From assembly GCF_001440415.1 (NCBI RefSeq), contig NZ_LLYA01000001.1, positions 124,001-188,000 of the forward strand: a stretch of 64,000 bases of DNA, in the 5' to 3' direction. Source of the stretch: Bradyrhizobium retamae. Lineage in GTDB: Bacteria > Pseudomonadota > Alphaproteobacteria > Rhizobiales > Xanthobacteraceae. The notes below the pieces were generated by a model, which saw only the letters and a list, made by a program, of their open reading frames with translations, did no database searches and was not told the DNA's origin. Both the position numbers and the translations under genes were made by a program. Positions 23,837 through 32,854 of the stretch are shown here, in pieces (positions within the stretch are counted from its first letter, which is position 1; the number at the start of each line of letters is the position of its first letter).

Positions 23837-25983
23837 ATGACGGATCACATCCCGACAACCGCGCCGCGGTCAGCGCATTTGAGCGCTCGGCTGGAGGACG
23901 CGATCAACCATATGTCGCTCGGAATCGTCGTATTCGACGAGAAGCGCGAGGTCGTTTTCTGCAACCGCCGCTACAGGGAGATGTACGGGCTCTCGCCTGA
24001 ACAGGTGAAGCCGGGAACACCGACCCAGGCACTGATCCGGCACCGGCTGAAACTCGGGCTGAAGGTGCAGGTCGCGGTCGATGATTATATCCGTGAGCGC
24101 GTCGGTCGCGACATCGCACTCGACACCACGGTGCAGGAGTTCACCGACGGCAGGATCGTCGCCTACACCGTCTACCCGATGCCGGACGGCGGCGGGATGG
24201 CGACGCATGAGGATATCACCGAGCGCGAAGAGCTTAATGCCCGGCTGAAGAAACAATACGAGCTCGGCAAGGAGCAGGAAGAAGCCCTGCGCATCAGGAA
24301 CTTCCAGTTCGACACCGCGATCAACAACATGTCGCAGGGGCTTTGCTTCTTCGATTCCGACCACCGCCTGATCGTCTGCAACGATCGCTTCGTGGAGATG
24401 TATGACATTGCGCCCGAGCGCGTCAGCCCCGGCATGTCGCTGGTCGAGATCGTCGACCTGCGCTTCGAAGCCGGCAGCTTCCCCGCCATGACGCGCGACG
24501 AATATCTGCAATGGCGCACCAACGTGGCGGTTTCCAATGAAGCGAAAGACAGCATCGTCGAATTGAAGAACGGGCGTACCTTCAAGATCCGCCACCGCCC
24601 GATGCCCGGCGGCGGCTGGGTCGCGACGCATGAGGACATCACCGAATAGCGCCAGTCCGAGGTCAAGATCGAATACATGGCGCATCACGATGCGCTGACC
24701 GATCTTGCCAATCGGGTGTTGTTGAACGATCGGCTCGAATATGCGCTGGGCAGGGTTTCGAACGGGGAAATGGTGGCCGTCCATCACCTCGACCTCGACC
24801 AGTTCAAGGCCGTAAACGATACGCTCGGCCACCCCTGCGGCGACAAGTTGCTCAGGAGCGTCGCCGAACGGTTGCGCCGGCTCGTCGGCGATTCCGACAC
24901 GATCGCGCGGATGGGCGGCGATGAATTCGTCATCGTGCAGGCCACGATCTCGGACCCCGCCGATGCCACTTCGCTGGCGCAGGGCGTCATCGATGCGCTG
25001 AGCGAGCCCTATGAAATCGACGGCCAGCAGGTCGTGATCGGCGTCAGCATCGGCATTTCGGTCGGTCCCGGCGACGGATCGAACCCCGACAAATTGCTGC
25101 GCAATGCCGACCTCGCACTCTACCGCGCCAAGAGCGACGGCCGCAGCACGTTCCGCTTCTTCGAGCCTGCGATGGACCTGCAGATGCAGACCCGCCGCAT
25201 CATGGAGCAGGATCTGCGCAAGGCGCTCCCGGCGCGCGAGTTCGAGCTGCATTACCAGCCGGTCGTCAATCTGGCGAGCAAGGAATCAGCGGCTTCGAGG
25301 CGCTGATACGCTGGCATCATCCAACCAAGGGATTGATCTCGCCGGCCGCCTTCATCCCGCTGGCCGAAGAGATCGGCTTCATCGTGCCGATGGGCGAGTG
25401 GGTCATCAGGCAGGCTTGTGCCACCGCCGCGCAATGGCCCGACAACCTTCACGTCGCCGTCAATATTTCAGCGATCCAGTTTCGCAGTCCCGGCCTGATG
25501 CAGGTGATCGTCGGCGCGCTCGCCGCCTCCGGACTCGCGCCGACGCGGCTGGAGATCGAAATCACCGAGAGCGTGTTGCTCCACAACAAGGAAGCGACGC
25601 TCGCGCTGCTGCATCAGTTGCGCGCGCTCGGAATCCGGATCGCCATGGACGATTTCGGCACCGGATATTCGTCACTGACCTACCTGCAGAGCTTTCCGTT
25701 CGACAAGATCAAGATCGACCGCTCGTTCGTCAAGAACATTACCGAGAATTCGAGCTCGCTCAACATCGTGCGCGCGGTTGCCGCGCTCGCCAATGGAATG
25801 GGCATGACGGCGACCGCCGAGGGCGTCGAAACCGCGGAGCAACTTCACAGCATCGCATCCGAGGGATGCACGGAAATGCAGGGCTTCCTGTTCAGCAAGC
25901 CACTTCCCGCCGCCGAGATTGAGCGGCAGTTTTTGTCGGGACGCGGACCGCGCGAGGCTCAAGGCCGCATCGTCGCGGCGTGA
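23837..25983 (+). pseudogene. Broken PAS-PAS-GGDEF-EAL (c-di-GMP turnover) gene
   Basis: Three collinear fragments make one recognisable protein. Fragment 1 (23837-24649) holds two PAS domains, each ending in a THEDITE sequence. An in-frame TAG at 24647-24649 stops it where the family usually has Gln (ITEQRQSE). The same frame continues with IEYMAHHDALTDLANRVLLN and an intact GGDEF domain (MGGDEFVIVQ). Near 25287 one base is missing (AAGGAATC where AAGGANATC is expected). The frame then shifts to GFEALIRWHHPTKG, the EAL domain, which runs to 25983 with MDDFGTGYSSL. ATG 23837 has a GGGGAA Shine-Dalgarno. The PAS part could still be made; a GGDEF-EAL protein could not be made intact. Sequencing error at both sites is possible but less likely. 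Confidence 0.85.
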
Positions 25984-25996
25984 GGGCCCAGCTTTT

Positions 25997-26074
25997 CATT
26001 CCGGAGCGCGCGAAGCGCGAATTACGATGCGCAATTGCGCACCATAGTTCGCATCTTCGATGCGCCCCGGAATG
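25997..26074. repeat. Intergenic palindrome, family F (CATTCCGG...CCGGAATG)
   Basis: The outer arms CATTCCGG/CCGGAATG enclose GCGCGAAGCGCG, and the 14-base palindrome TGCGCAATTGCGCA (26028-26041), which recurs at 45115 and 62682. A half copy lies at 57561-57600. Confidence 0.7.
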
Positions 26075-26082
26075 ACTTTTGT

Positions 26083-26601
26083 TCAAAACTCCGCCGCGAT
26101 CTTCGACAGCATTTCCAGCAGCGCGATGCGGTTGGCAGGACCCAGCAGTTCGTTGAGACGCGCCTCGTGCTTGCTGGCCACCAGCTTCTTGGCACGTGCC
26201 AGCACCGCCCTGCCCTTGTCTGTCAGAACCAGGATGTGCGAGCGACGGTCGTTGGTCGAGCGCATCCGGGCGCAGAGGCCGCGGCCCTCCAGCGCATCCA
26301 GCATCGAGACGAAATTCGGCCTGAGGATGCCAAGGGTGTTGGCGATTTCGGTCTGGTTGCGCCCGGGATTGCGATCGAGCAACAATAGCACGGAGAATTG
26401 CGCCGGCGTCAGTTGCAGCGGCGCGACACAGCGCAGGAAGTCCTCGAATACCTTGAGCTGCGCGCGCTTGAGCGAATAGCCGAGCAGGTCGGCCAGCTCG
26501 CCCAGTTGCAGCCCGGCATTCTCCGCGGCGCCATCGGCGATTTCCTTGCCGTTGCCGCGCGACGACTTGACGACATCGGTCGCTGCCTTGGAAACTGTCA
26601 T
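26083..26601 (-). CDS. MarR family regulator, CouR-like
   Basis: A 172-residue winged-helix repressor of the MarR family. The DNA-binding core is LTPAQFSVLLLLDRNPGRNQ, TEIANTLGILRPNFVSMLDA (recognition helix) and RGLCARMRSTNDRRSHILVL (the wing, with the conserved DRR). Dimer helices flank it. It is divergent from an ABC importer and close to a CoA ligase/hydratase operon. In R. palustris the MarR protein CouR is released from DNA by p-coumaroyl-CoA, and the gene layout here is similar (from memory). The divergent gap contains a strong inverted repeat (26651-26687), and related sites stand before two more operons of the locus. Confidence 0.88.
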   Translation of the reverse strand: MTVSKAATDVVKSSRGNGKEIADGAAENAGLQLGELADLLGYSLKRAQLKVFEDFLRCVAPLQLTPAQFSVLLLLDRNPGRNQTEIANTLGILRPNFVSMLDALEGRGLCARMRSTNDRRSHILVLTDKGRAVLARAKKLVASKHEARLNELLGPANRIALLEMLSKIAAEF

Positions 26602-26650
26602 GGCGTGAGGCTCGCCCCCAACAAAGGCTCGGCGGTGACCGGGCCTTGAT

Positions 26651-26687
26651 GTTATATTTGATAATTGTTATTGGATATATCAAATAT
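26651..26687. promoter_or_regulatory. MarR-type operator between the regulator and livH
   Basis: ATATTTGATA (26654-26663) and TATCAAATAT (26678-26687) are perfect 10-base inverted arms with a 14-base spacer. Overlapping them are two end-to-end 15-mers of type GTTAT-N5-ATAAT (26651-26665) and GTTAT-N5-ATATC (26667-26681). The first matches sites at 35571 and 39285. It is AT-rich in a GC-rich setting and 50 bases upstream of the regulator start. Confidence 0.75.
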
Positions 26688-26773
26688 CGGCGCCTTTCAA
26701 CTGCCGAGATATAGGACGGCCGGCGGACCGTGCGAGGTCAGGACCGGCGACGCTTTTAGGGGGAGCGCCAGTC

Positions 26774-27814
26774 TTGAATACGACGATCATGCTGTTCCTG
26801 CTGCAGGACGGCATCACCAATGGCGCGATCTATGCGCTGCTCGGACTGGCGCTGGTGCTGGTGTTTGCCGTCACCCGCGTCATCCTGATTCCGCAGGGCG
26901 AGTTCGTGACCTTCGGCGCGCTGAGCTACGCGATGCTGGCGACCGGTCAGGTGCCGGGCACCGCAAAGCTGGCGATGGCCATGGGCGTGGTCGCCTTCGG
27001 CCTCGACCTGTTTGAGGCGCGGCGATCATTACGGCCAAGGCGGGTCGCGCGCGCCGTTGCCCTCAACATCGCTCTCCCCGCCGCGATCATGGCCCTGACC
27101 TATGGCCTTGCCGGTCCCAAGACTCCGATTGCGGTCAACATCGCGCTGTCGCTTTTGATCGTCGCGGCGATCGGGCTGTTTCTCTACCGCATCGCGTTTC
27201 AACCGATCGCTCATACCTCGGTGCTGGTGCTGCTGATCGCCTCTGTCGGCTGCCATCTTGCGCTGCAGGGCCTGGGGCTCGTGTTCTTCGGCGCCGAGGG
27301 CCTGCGCGGGCCGGCGCTGTCGAATACCGCACTGACGATCGGCCCGCTGCGCTTCACCGGCCAGAGCCTTGCGGTCTACGGGCTGACGGTCGCCTTCATC
27401 GTCGCGCTGTGGCTGTTCTTCGGCTTCACGCTGATGGGCAAGGCGTTGCGCGCTACCGCCGTCAACCGCCTCGGCGCCCGCCTCGTCGGCATCCGCACCA
27501 CGCTATCGGGGCAGATTGCCTTCCTGCTGGCATCCATCATCGGCGCGATTTCCGGGATCCTGATTGTGCCGATCACCACGCTCTATTACGACACCGGCTT
27601 CCTGATCGGCCTGAAAGGTTTTATTGCCGCGATCATCGGCGGACTGGTCAGCTATCCGCTGACGGCGGTCGCAGCCTTGCTGGTCGGCAGCGTCGAGGCG
27701 TTCTCATCGTTCTACGCCAGCAATTTCAAGGAGGTCATCGTCTTTACGCTAATCCTTCCCGTGCTGGTGCTGCGCTCGCTCGCAGCGCCCGCGGTCGAGG
27801 AAGAGAAGGATTGA
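26774..27814 (+). CDS. LIV-type ABC permease, LivH type (hydroxycinnamate locus)
   Basis: A 346-residue inner-membrane permease, longer than the 292-residue LivH at 17485 because of an extra Arg-rich loop and hydrophobic stretch (EARRSLRPRRVARAVALNIA, about residues 80-125). It opens LQDGITNGAIYALLGLALVL and keeps ILIPQGEFVTFGALSYAM and the coupling segment MGKALRATAVNRLGARLVGI. The start is TTG 26774, with AGGGGGAG 8 bases upstream; the next ATG (26789) is too far from that signal. First gene of livH-livMG-livF. Together with the binding protein on the opposite strand it would form a CouPSTU-like importer of aromatic acids (inference from context). Confidence 0.88.
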   Translation: MNTTIMLFLLQDGITNGAIYALLGLALVLVFAVTRVILIPQGEFVTFGALSYAMLATGQVPGTAKLAMAMGVVAFGLDLFEARRSLRPRRVARAVALNIALPAAIMALTYGLAGPKTPIAVNIALSLLIVAAIGLFLYRIAFQPIAHTSVLVLLIASVGCHLALQGLGLVFFGAEGLRGPALSNTALTIGPLRFTGQSLAVYGLTVAFIVALWLFFGFTLMGKALRATAVNRLGARLVGIRTTLSGQIAFLLASIIGAISGILIVPITTLYYDTGFLIGLKGFIAAIIGGLVSYPLTAVAALLVGSVEAFSSFYASNFKEVIVFTLILPVLVLRSLAAPAVEEEKD

Positions 27815-27819
27815 CGGCG

Positions 27820-29589
27820 ATGAACCGGCGCACCCCTCTCATCATCTTCGCGCTCGTGATGGCAGCGATCCCGTTCATTCCGGGGGTCCCGCCATTCTGG
27901 ATCGTGCTGCTCAACAATATCGGCCTCGCCGCACTGGTGGCGATGGGCCTCGTGCTCCTGACCGGCGTCGGCGGCCTCACCTCGTTCGGCCAGGCCGCCT
28001 TCTGCGGCTTCGGCGCCTACACCACGGCGGTATTGACCACGGCCTATGGCGTCTCGCCATGGCTGACACTGCCGCTCTCACTCGTGGTCAGCGGCATCGC
28101 CGCAGTCCTGCTCGGCATCGTCACGGTACGGCTGTCCGGCCATTATCTGCCGCTCGGCACCATCGCCTGGGGCATCGGCCTATTTTACCTGTTCAGCAAG
28201 CTGGAGTTCCTCGGTCGCAATGACGGCATCTCCGGCATCCCGCCGCTCTCGATCGGCAATTTCCGGATGCTCGATCCCGGCACGATCTATTTCGCGATAT
28301 GGATCGCGGTGCTGGTCTCGGCGCTCCTGACCATGAACCTCCTGGACTCCCGCACCGGCCGCGCGATCCGCGCGCTGCGGCGCGGGCATATCGCCGGCGA
28401 AGCGTTCGGCGTGCAGACGCCGCGCGCCAAGCTGCTGGTATTTGTGTATGCGGCGGTTCTCGCCGGCCTCTCCGGCTGGCTTTATGCGCATTTCCAGCGC
28501 GCGGCCAACCCAACCCCGTTCGGTGCACATGCCGGTATCGAATATCTGTTCATTGCCGTGGTCGGCGGCGCCGGCTATGTCTGGGGCGCGGTGCTCGGCG
28601 CCGGCATCGTCGTGATCTTGAAGGAGATCCTGCAGAGCTATCTGCCCTATATCTTCGGCGGCCAGAGCCAGCTCGAGACTATCGTGTTCGGCATCCTGCT
28701 GGTCGTTCTGCTGCAACTGGCGCCGACCGGCGTCTGGCCCTGGCTGATGTCGCGACTGCCGATCCAGCCGGGCCGCAGGATGCCCGATGCGTCGCTACCG
28801 CTTGCCACGCCCGTGCGCGCACAGGCTTCATCCGCCGTGCTGCTGCAGATCGAGAAGGCGCGCAAGCAGTTCGGCGGCGTGATTGCCGTCAACGACGTCT
28901 CCTTCGACGTCCGGGCCCGCGAGATCGTCGCCTTGATCGGCCCCAACGGCGCCGGCAAGAGCACGACCTTTAACTTGATCACGGGCGTGCTGACGACGAC
29001 CGGCGGCACCATCTCGGTGCTCGGCAACAAGGTCGACAACGCTCCGCCGCAGGACGTGGTAAAGCTCGGCGTCGCGCGCACCTTCCAGCATGTCAAGCTG
29101 GTCCCTGACATGACCGTGCTGGAGAACGTCGCGATCGGTGCGCATTTGCGGGGGTCTGCGGGCGCGATCTCCAGCATGCTCCGGCTCGACCGGGCCGACG
29201 AGGCCAAATTGCTGGCGGAAGCCGCCCGCCAGATCGAGCGCGTCGGCCTCGGCGACCAGATCGACCAGTTGGCGGGAAGCCTGTCGCTCGGCCAGCAGCG
29301 CATTGTCGAGATTGCACGCGCGCTGTGCGTCGATCCCCTGCTGCTGCTGCTCGACGAGCCGGCCGCGGGACTGCGCCATATGGAAAAGCAGCGGCTCGCT
29401 GCCCTGCTCCGTCAACTGCGCGACGGCGGCATGTCGGTGCTGCTGGTCGAGCACGACATGGGTTTTGTGATGGATCTCGCCGACCGCATCGTCGTGCTCG
29501 ATTTCGGCACCAAGATCGCCGAGGGCACGCCGGATGCGATCAAGACCAATCCCGATGTAATCAAGGCCTATCTCGGAGCTACCGCATGA
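27820..29589 (+). CDS. Fused LivM-LivG: ABC permease joined to ATP-binding protein
   Basis: A 589-residue fusion. Residues 1-325 form a LivM-type permease: [40 protein letters not shown] and [20 protein letters not shown]. After a linker rich in Pro/Ala, residues 345-589 form a LivG-type ATPase: Walker [13 protein letters not shown] near 374, [17 protein letters not shown], the signature [16 protein letters not shown] and Walker [16 protein letters not shown]. There is no stop or frame change between the parts. ATG 27820 follows the livH stop by 5 bases with AAGGA 9 bases upstream; the longer frame beginning inside livH is rejected. Its stop overlaps the livF start (ATGA). Confidence 0.92.
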   Translation: MNRRTPLIIFALVMAAIPFIPGVPPFWIVLLNNIGLAALVAMGLVLLTGVGGLTSFGQAAFCGFGAYTTAVLTTAYGVSPWLTLPLSLVVSGIAAVLLGIVTVRLSGHYLPLGTIAWGIGLFYLFSKLEFLGRNDGISGIPPLSIGNFRMLDPGTIYFAIWIAVLVSALLTMNLLDSRTGRAIRALRRGHIAGEAFGVQTPRAKLLVFVYAAVLAGLSGWLYAHFQRAANPTPFGAHAGIEYLFIAVVGGAGYVWGAVLGAGIVVILKEILQSYLPYIFGGQSQLETIVFGILLVVLLQLAPTGVWPWLMSRLPIQPGRRMPDASLPLATPVRAQASSAVLLQIEKARKQFGGVIAVNDVSFDVRAREIVALIGPNGAGKSTTFNLITGVLTTTGGTISVLGNKVDNAPPQDVVKLGVARTFQHVKLVPDMTVLENVAIGAHLRGSAGAISSMLRLDRADEAKLLAEAARQIERVGLGDQIDQLAGSLSLGQQRIVEIARALCVDPLLLLLDEPAAGLRHMEKQRLAALLRQLRDGGMSVLLVEHDMGFVMDLADRIVVLDFGTKIAEGTPDAIKTNPDVIKAYLGATA

Positions 29590-30317
29590 GTGCGCTGTTA
29601 TCGGTCTCCGACGCCCACGTTTCCTACGGCAAGGTCGAAGCCGTGCGCTCGGTTTCGCTCGAGGTCGCTGACGATGAGATCGTTACCATCATCGGCGCCA
29701 ACGGCGCCGGCAAGACCACGCTGCTGAACGCCATCATGGGCGTGCTGCCGCTCAAGGGCGCCACCGCCTTCGCCGGCACCGACATGACCCCGCTCGACAT
29801 CGAGGATCGCGTCGCGGCGGGCCTCTGTCTCGTTCCGGAGCACCGCGAATTATTCGGCACGATGAACGTCGAGGACAATCTGCAGCTCGGCGCCTTCCGG
29901 ATTCCGAAGGCAACCGCGGCAAGGTCGTTCGAGCGGGTCTACACGCTGTTTCCGCGCCTCAAGGAGCGGCGCAAGCAATTGGCCGGCACGCTCTCCGGCG
30001 GCGAGCAGCAGATGCTGGCGATGGGCCGCGCGCTGATGGGCGCGCCAAAACTGTTGATGCTGGACGAACCGAGCCTTGGTCTCGCGCCGATCATCGTGGC
30101 CGATATCTTCCGCACCATCGGCGAATTGCGCGCCGCCGGCGTGTCGGTGCTGCTGGTCGAACAGAATGCGCAAGCGGCGCTTAAAATCGCCGACCGCGCC
30201 TACGTCATGGAACTCGGCGAATTCATCCTGTCCGGATCGGCCAAGGATATCGCAAGCAACCAGCGCGTCGCGGCGAGCTATCTCGGCTTCCAGCACGAGG
30301 GCGCAAGCGGGATCTAG
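29586..30317 (+). CDS. LIV-type ABC ATP-binding protein, LivF type (hydroxycinnamate locus)
   Basis: A 243-residue ATPase. Walker A is GANGAGKTTLLNAI near residue 37, LivF-type LVPEHRELFGTMNVEDNLQL near 83, the signature GTLSGGEQQMLAMGRAL near 138, Walker B LLMLDEPSLGLAPI and VLLVEQNAQAALKIADRAYV. It overlaps the upstream fusion gene by four bases. Last gene of the operon. A 12-bp hairpin follows 2 bases after the stop, facing the convergent binding-protein gene. Confidence 0.93.
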   Translation: MSALLSVSDAHVSYGKVEAVRSVSLEVADDEIVTIIGANGAGKTTLLNAIMGVLPLKGATAFAGTDMTPLDIEDRVAAGLCLVPEHRELFGTMNVEDNLQLGAFRIPKATAARSFERVYTLFPRLKERRKQLAGTLSGGEQQMLAMGRALMGAPKLLMLDEPSLGLAPIIVADIFRTIGELRAAGVSVLLVEQNAQAALKIADRAYVMELGEFILSGSAKDIASNQRVAASYLGFQHEGASGI

Positions 30318-30318
30318 G

Positions 30319-30354
30319 GACTAGATGGGCCGCTTCCGCGCAGCCCATCTAGTC
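30319..30354. terminator. Perfect 12-bp hairpin between convergent operons
   Basis: GACTAGATGGGC pairs with GCCCATCTAGTC around a 12-base loop that can itself form CGC/GCG. No long T-run follows on either strand, so termination may be weak or bidirectional. Confidence 0.55.
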
Positions 30355-30384
30355 TGTCAGACCTCATCCATGAGGGTCACGATC

Positions 30385-31536
30385 TCACTTCGCCGGGACG
30401 TATTTGCCGTCCTTCACGGTCAGGATGATGCGCGAGCGGTCGTCGAGGCCGTAGCGATCCTTTTCGGTGAAGTTGTAGACGCCCTGGCTTGCCGCGATTT
30501 CCTTCTCCGAGATCAGCGCCAGACGGATCGCCTCGCGGAATTCCGGCGTGCCCGGCTTGGCCTTCTTCAGCGCCACCGGTATCACGCGCTTCAGCACTTC
30601 AAAGGCGTCGTAGGAATGGCCGGCGAACTGGCTGCGGCTGTTGGCGCCATACTTGGCTTCGTAGGCGGTGTTGAGTGCCAGACCCGGCTTCTTGGTCAGC
30701 GCGCTGTCGGGCTGGGTTTCCGGAGACATCACCGGACCGGACGCCATGATCACGCCCTCGGCCGCGGCACCTGCGATGCGGATGAAGTCCATGCTGGCGG
30801 CGCCGTGGGTCTGGTAGATCAGGCCCTTGTAGCCGCGCTCGCGCAGCGCGCTCTGCGGCAGCGCTGCGGCGGTGCCGGAGGCACCGACCAGAATGGCGTC
30901 AGGATTGGCAGCGACCAGTTTTAGCACCTGGCCCGCGACCGACGTATCGGGACGAGCGTAGCGCTCTTCGGTCACCATGGTCAGGCCCATGGGTACGGCC
31001 TGGGTCTTGAAGTCGTTGACCCAGAGATCACCGTAAGAATCGGAGTAGCCGATGTAGCCGACGGTCTTGATGCCGTGGGCCTTCATGTGCTCGTACAGCA
31101 CCTTGCCCATGATCGGGATCGGCTGCGGCATGGCGACCGACCATTTCATGCGCGCTTCGTTGATCGGGAGCGGCGCCAGGCCGAAATGCGGAATCCCCGC
31201 TTCGTTCGCAACCGTGGAGACCGCAACCGTCGGAGGTGTTGTCGAGGAGCCCATGATGATGTCGGCCTTCGACTCGGTGACGAAGCGCCGTGCATTGGTA
31301 GTCGCCGTGGTCGGATCGCCGCCGTCATCGAGCACGATGATCTTGATCGGCACGCCGCCGATTTCCTTCGGCACGAAATCGAGCGAGTTGCGTTCGGGAA
31401 TGCCCAGTGCCGCCGCGGGACCGGTTGTGGTGACGGTGATGCCGATCGTGATTTCATTGGTCTGTGCAATGACCGGCGCCCCGGGCAGGGCGAGGGCCGC
31501 GATGACAGTCGCCGCGGACAGAAAAGCCTTGTTCAT
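30385..31536 (-). CDS. ABC transporter substrate-binding protein, CouP-like
   Basis: A 383-residue periplasmic binding protein. The signal peptide FLSAATVIAALALPGAPVIA is cleaved before QTNEITIGITVTTTGPAAA. The type-I fold features PIKIIVLDDGGDPTTATTNA and GYIGYSDSYGDLWVNDF are present. It is clearly different from the tandem pair at 19620-22236. It is the last gene of the minus-strand catabolic operon and convergent with livH-livMG-livF, so substrate capture is co-expressed with the enzymes. In R. palustris the equivalent CouP binds p-coumarate and related acids (from memory); the ligand here is inferred. Confidence 0.88.
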   Translation of the reverse strand: MNKAFLSAATVIAALALPGAPVIAQTNEITIGITVTTTGPAAALGIPERNSLDFVPKEIGGVPIKIIVLDDGGDPTTATTNARRFVTESKADIIMGSSTTPPTVAVSTVANEAGIPHFGLAPLPINEARMKWSVAMPQPIPIMGKVLYEHMKAHGIKTVGYIGYSDSYGDLWVNDFKTQAVPMGLTMVTEERYARPDTSVAGQVLKLVAANPDAILVGASGTAAALPQSALRERGYKGLIYQTHGAASMDFIRIAGAAAEGVIMASGPVMSPETQPDSALTKKPGLALNTAYEAKYGANSRSQFAGHSYDAFEVLKRVIPVALKKAKPGTPEFREAIRLALISEKEIAASQGVYNFTEKDRYGLDDRSRIILTVKDGKYVPAK

Positions 31537-31624
31537 TCATTCCTCCCTTGGATTATTATCTGCAGTCTTAAGCAAAACCGGGCCCTCAATTCAGCCCCTC
31601 CTTTAGGTCATGCCGGATAGTAAG

Positions 31625-32044
31625 TCAGCCCCGCATGAAACGCTCGACGATCTCCGGCGGCATCGGCGCCGATTTCAGCTTCGCGGGATCATCCGGGTGC
31701 TTGCCGACCAGCACGCGGGTTTCGAATGCCTCGATCGCCAATGCCTCGCCCTTGAACACGTTGTGGACCACCTCGAAGCTGGAGCGCTTGAAGCTCTCGA
31801 TCCGGCTTTCGATCCGGATCCAGTCGCCATGGGTGGACGGGATATGAAATTTGGCCCTTGTGTCGACCATGGGAATGCCGACGAGGCCATATTTGTGGAT
31901 GAGATCCTGTTTCGAAAAGCCGGCGGCTTCGAACATGATTGAGGTGGAATCGTCGAACATCGCGAAATAACGCGGGTAGTAAACAATGTTGGCGGGGTCG
32001 CAATCGCCCCACTGGATCTGCACATCGCGCCGGTTGACGAACAT
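31625..32044 (-). CDS. 4-hydroxybenzoyl-CoA thioesterase family protein
   Basis: A 139-residue single hotdog-fold thioesterase. It carries the 4HBT signature VQIQWGDCDPANIVYYPRYF near residue 10, whose Asp in DCDPANIVYYP matches the catalytic Asp of Pseudomonas-type 4-hydroxybenzoyl-CoA thioesterase. ATG 32044 places the domain at the N-terminus; the frame extends upstream to 32086. It lies 13 bases after the SDR stop in the catabolic operon. A likely role is releasing 4-hydroxybenzoate (or vanillate) from its CoA ester after side-chain shortening, feeding PobA. That would support a beta-oxidative route. Confidence 0.85.
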   Translation of the reverse strand: MFVNRRDVQIQWGDCDPANIVYYPRYFAMFDDSTSIMFEAAGFSKQDLIHKYGLVGIPMVDTRAKFHIPSTHGDWIRIESRIESFKRSSFEVVHNVFKGEALAIEAFETRVLVGKHPDDPAKLKSAPMPPEIVERFMRG

Positions 32045-32057
32045 GGGATGAAATATC

Positions 32058-32819
32058 CTAGCGCGGCGCCATGCGAAGCGCGGCATCGAGCCGCACCACT
32101 TCGCCGTTCAGATAAGGGTTATCGATCATGTGCAGCGCGAGCGAGGCAAACTCGTCGGCCTGGCCGAGGCGGCGCGGGAACGGGATCGAGGCGGCCAGCG
32201 AGTCCTGCGCTTCCTGCGGCAGGTTGGCCAGCAGCGGCGTGAGGAACAGGCCCGGCGCGATCGTCAGCACGCGAATGCCGAACTGCGCCAGTTCGCGCGC
32301 GATCGGCAGCGTCATGGCGACGATGCCGCCCTTGGAAGCCGAATAGGCTGACTGACCGATCTGGCCGTCATAGGCCGCGACCGAGGCGGTCGAGATCACC
32401 ACGCCGCGCTCGCCGGTCGCAAGCGGCTCGAGCTTCGACATCGGCGCGGTCGCCAACCGCAGCATGTTGAACGAGCCGATCAGGTTGACCTTGATCACCT
32501 TGTCGAAATCACCGAGCGCCATCGGGCCGTCCTTGCCGATCACGCGCTTGGCGACGCCGATGCCGGCGCAGTTCACCAGCACGCGCGCCGGGCCATGGGC
32601 CGCCGCGGCTTTTGCAATCGCAGCTTCCGCCGAGGCCGCATCGGAGACGTCGCAGATTACCGCGACGCCGCCGATCTCGGCCGCGACGGCCTCTGCCAGG
32701 TTGGCGTTGAGATCGCAGACTGCGACCTTGGCGCCCTGCGCCGCGAGGCGGCGCGCGGTCGCCGCGCCCAATCCCGATGCGCCGCCGGTGACGATGGCGG
32801 CCTGGTCCTTCAACTGCAT
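32058..32819 (-). CDS. SDR family 3-hydroxyacyl-CoA dehydrogenase (HSD10-like)
   Basis: A 253-residue NAD-dependent SDR. The Rossmann motif TGGASGLGAATARRLA is near residue 12, CDV near 60 and NCAGIGVAKRVIGKDGP near 88. The active site is STASVAAYDGQIGQSAYSAS followed by KGG (Tyr-x-x-x-Lys). The C-terminus LNGEVVRLDAALRMAPR is as in mitochondrial type-2 3-hydroxyacyl-CoA dehydrogenase. A close paralogue is at 59806-60564, also next to a ligase of the same family. In the operon it could oxidise the hydroxyacyl-CoA formed by the hydratase. Confidence 0.87.
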   Translation of the reverse strand: MQLKDQAAIVTGGASGLGAATARRLAAQGAKVAVCDLNANLAEAVAAEIGGVAVICDVSDAASAEAAIAKAAAAHGPARVLVNCAGIGVAKRVIGKDGPMALGDFDKVIKVNLIGSFNMLRLATAPMSKLEPLATGERGVVISTASVAAYDGQIGQSAYSASKGGIVAMTLPIARELAQFGIRVLTIAPGLFLTPLLANLPQEAQDSLAASIPFPRRLGQADEFASLALHMIDNPYLNGEVVRLDAALRMAPR

Positions 32820-32854
32820 GGTGCTCTCCCTGACAAGCTTCTGAGCGAATTCGG

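Noticed and set aside
24647..24649. Recoding of the in-frame TAG as an amino acid
   Set aside because: No sign of stop-codon reassignment: other genes here end in TAG, and a second independent frameshift is in the same gene.
23870..25252. A 460-codon minus-strand frame over the PAS/GGDEF region
   Set aside because: Antisense to recognisable PAS and GGDEF domains; it appears only because reverse frames stay open at high GC.
27409..27819. Extension of the LivM-LivG gene upstream into livH
   Set aside because: The extra part is out of frame with the livH coding sequence and gives no permease motif; ATG 27820 has proper ribosome-binding spacing.
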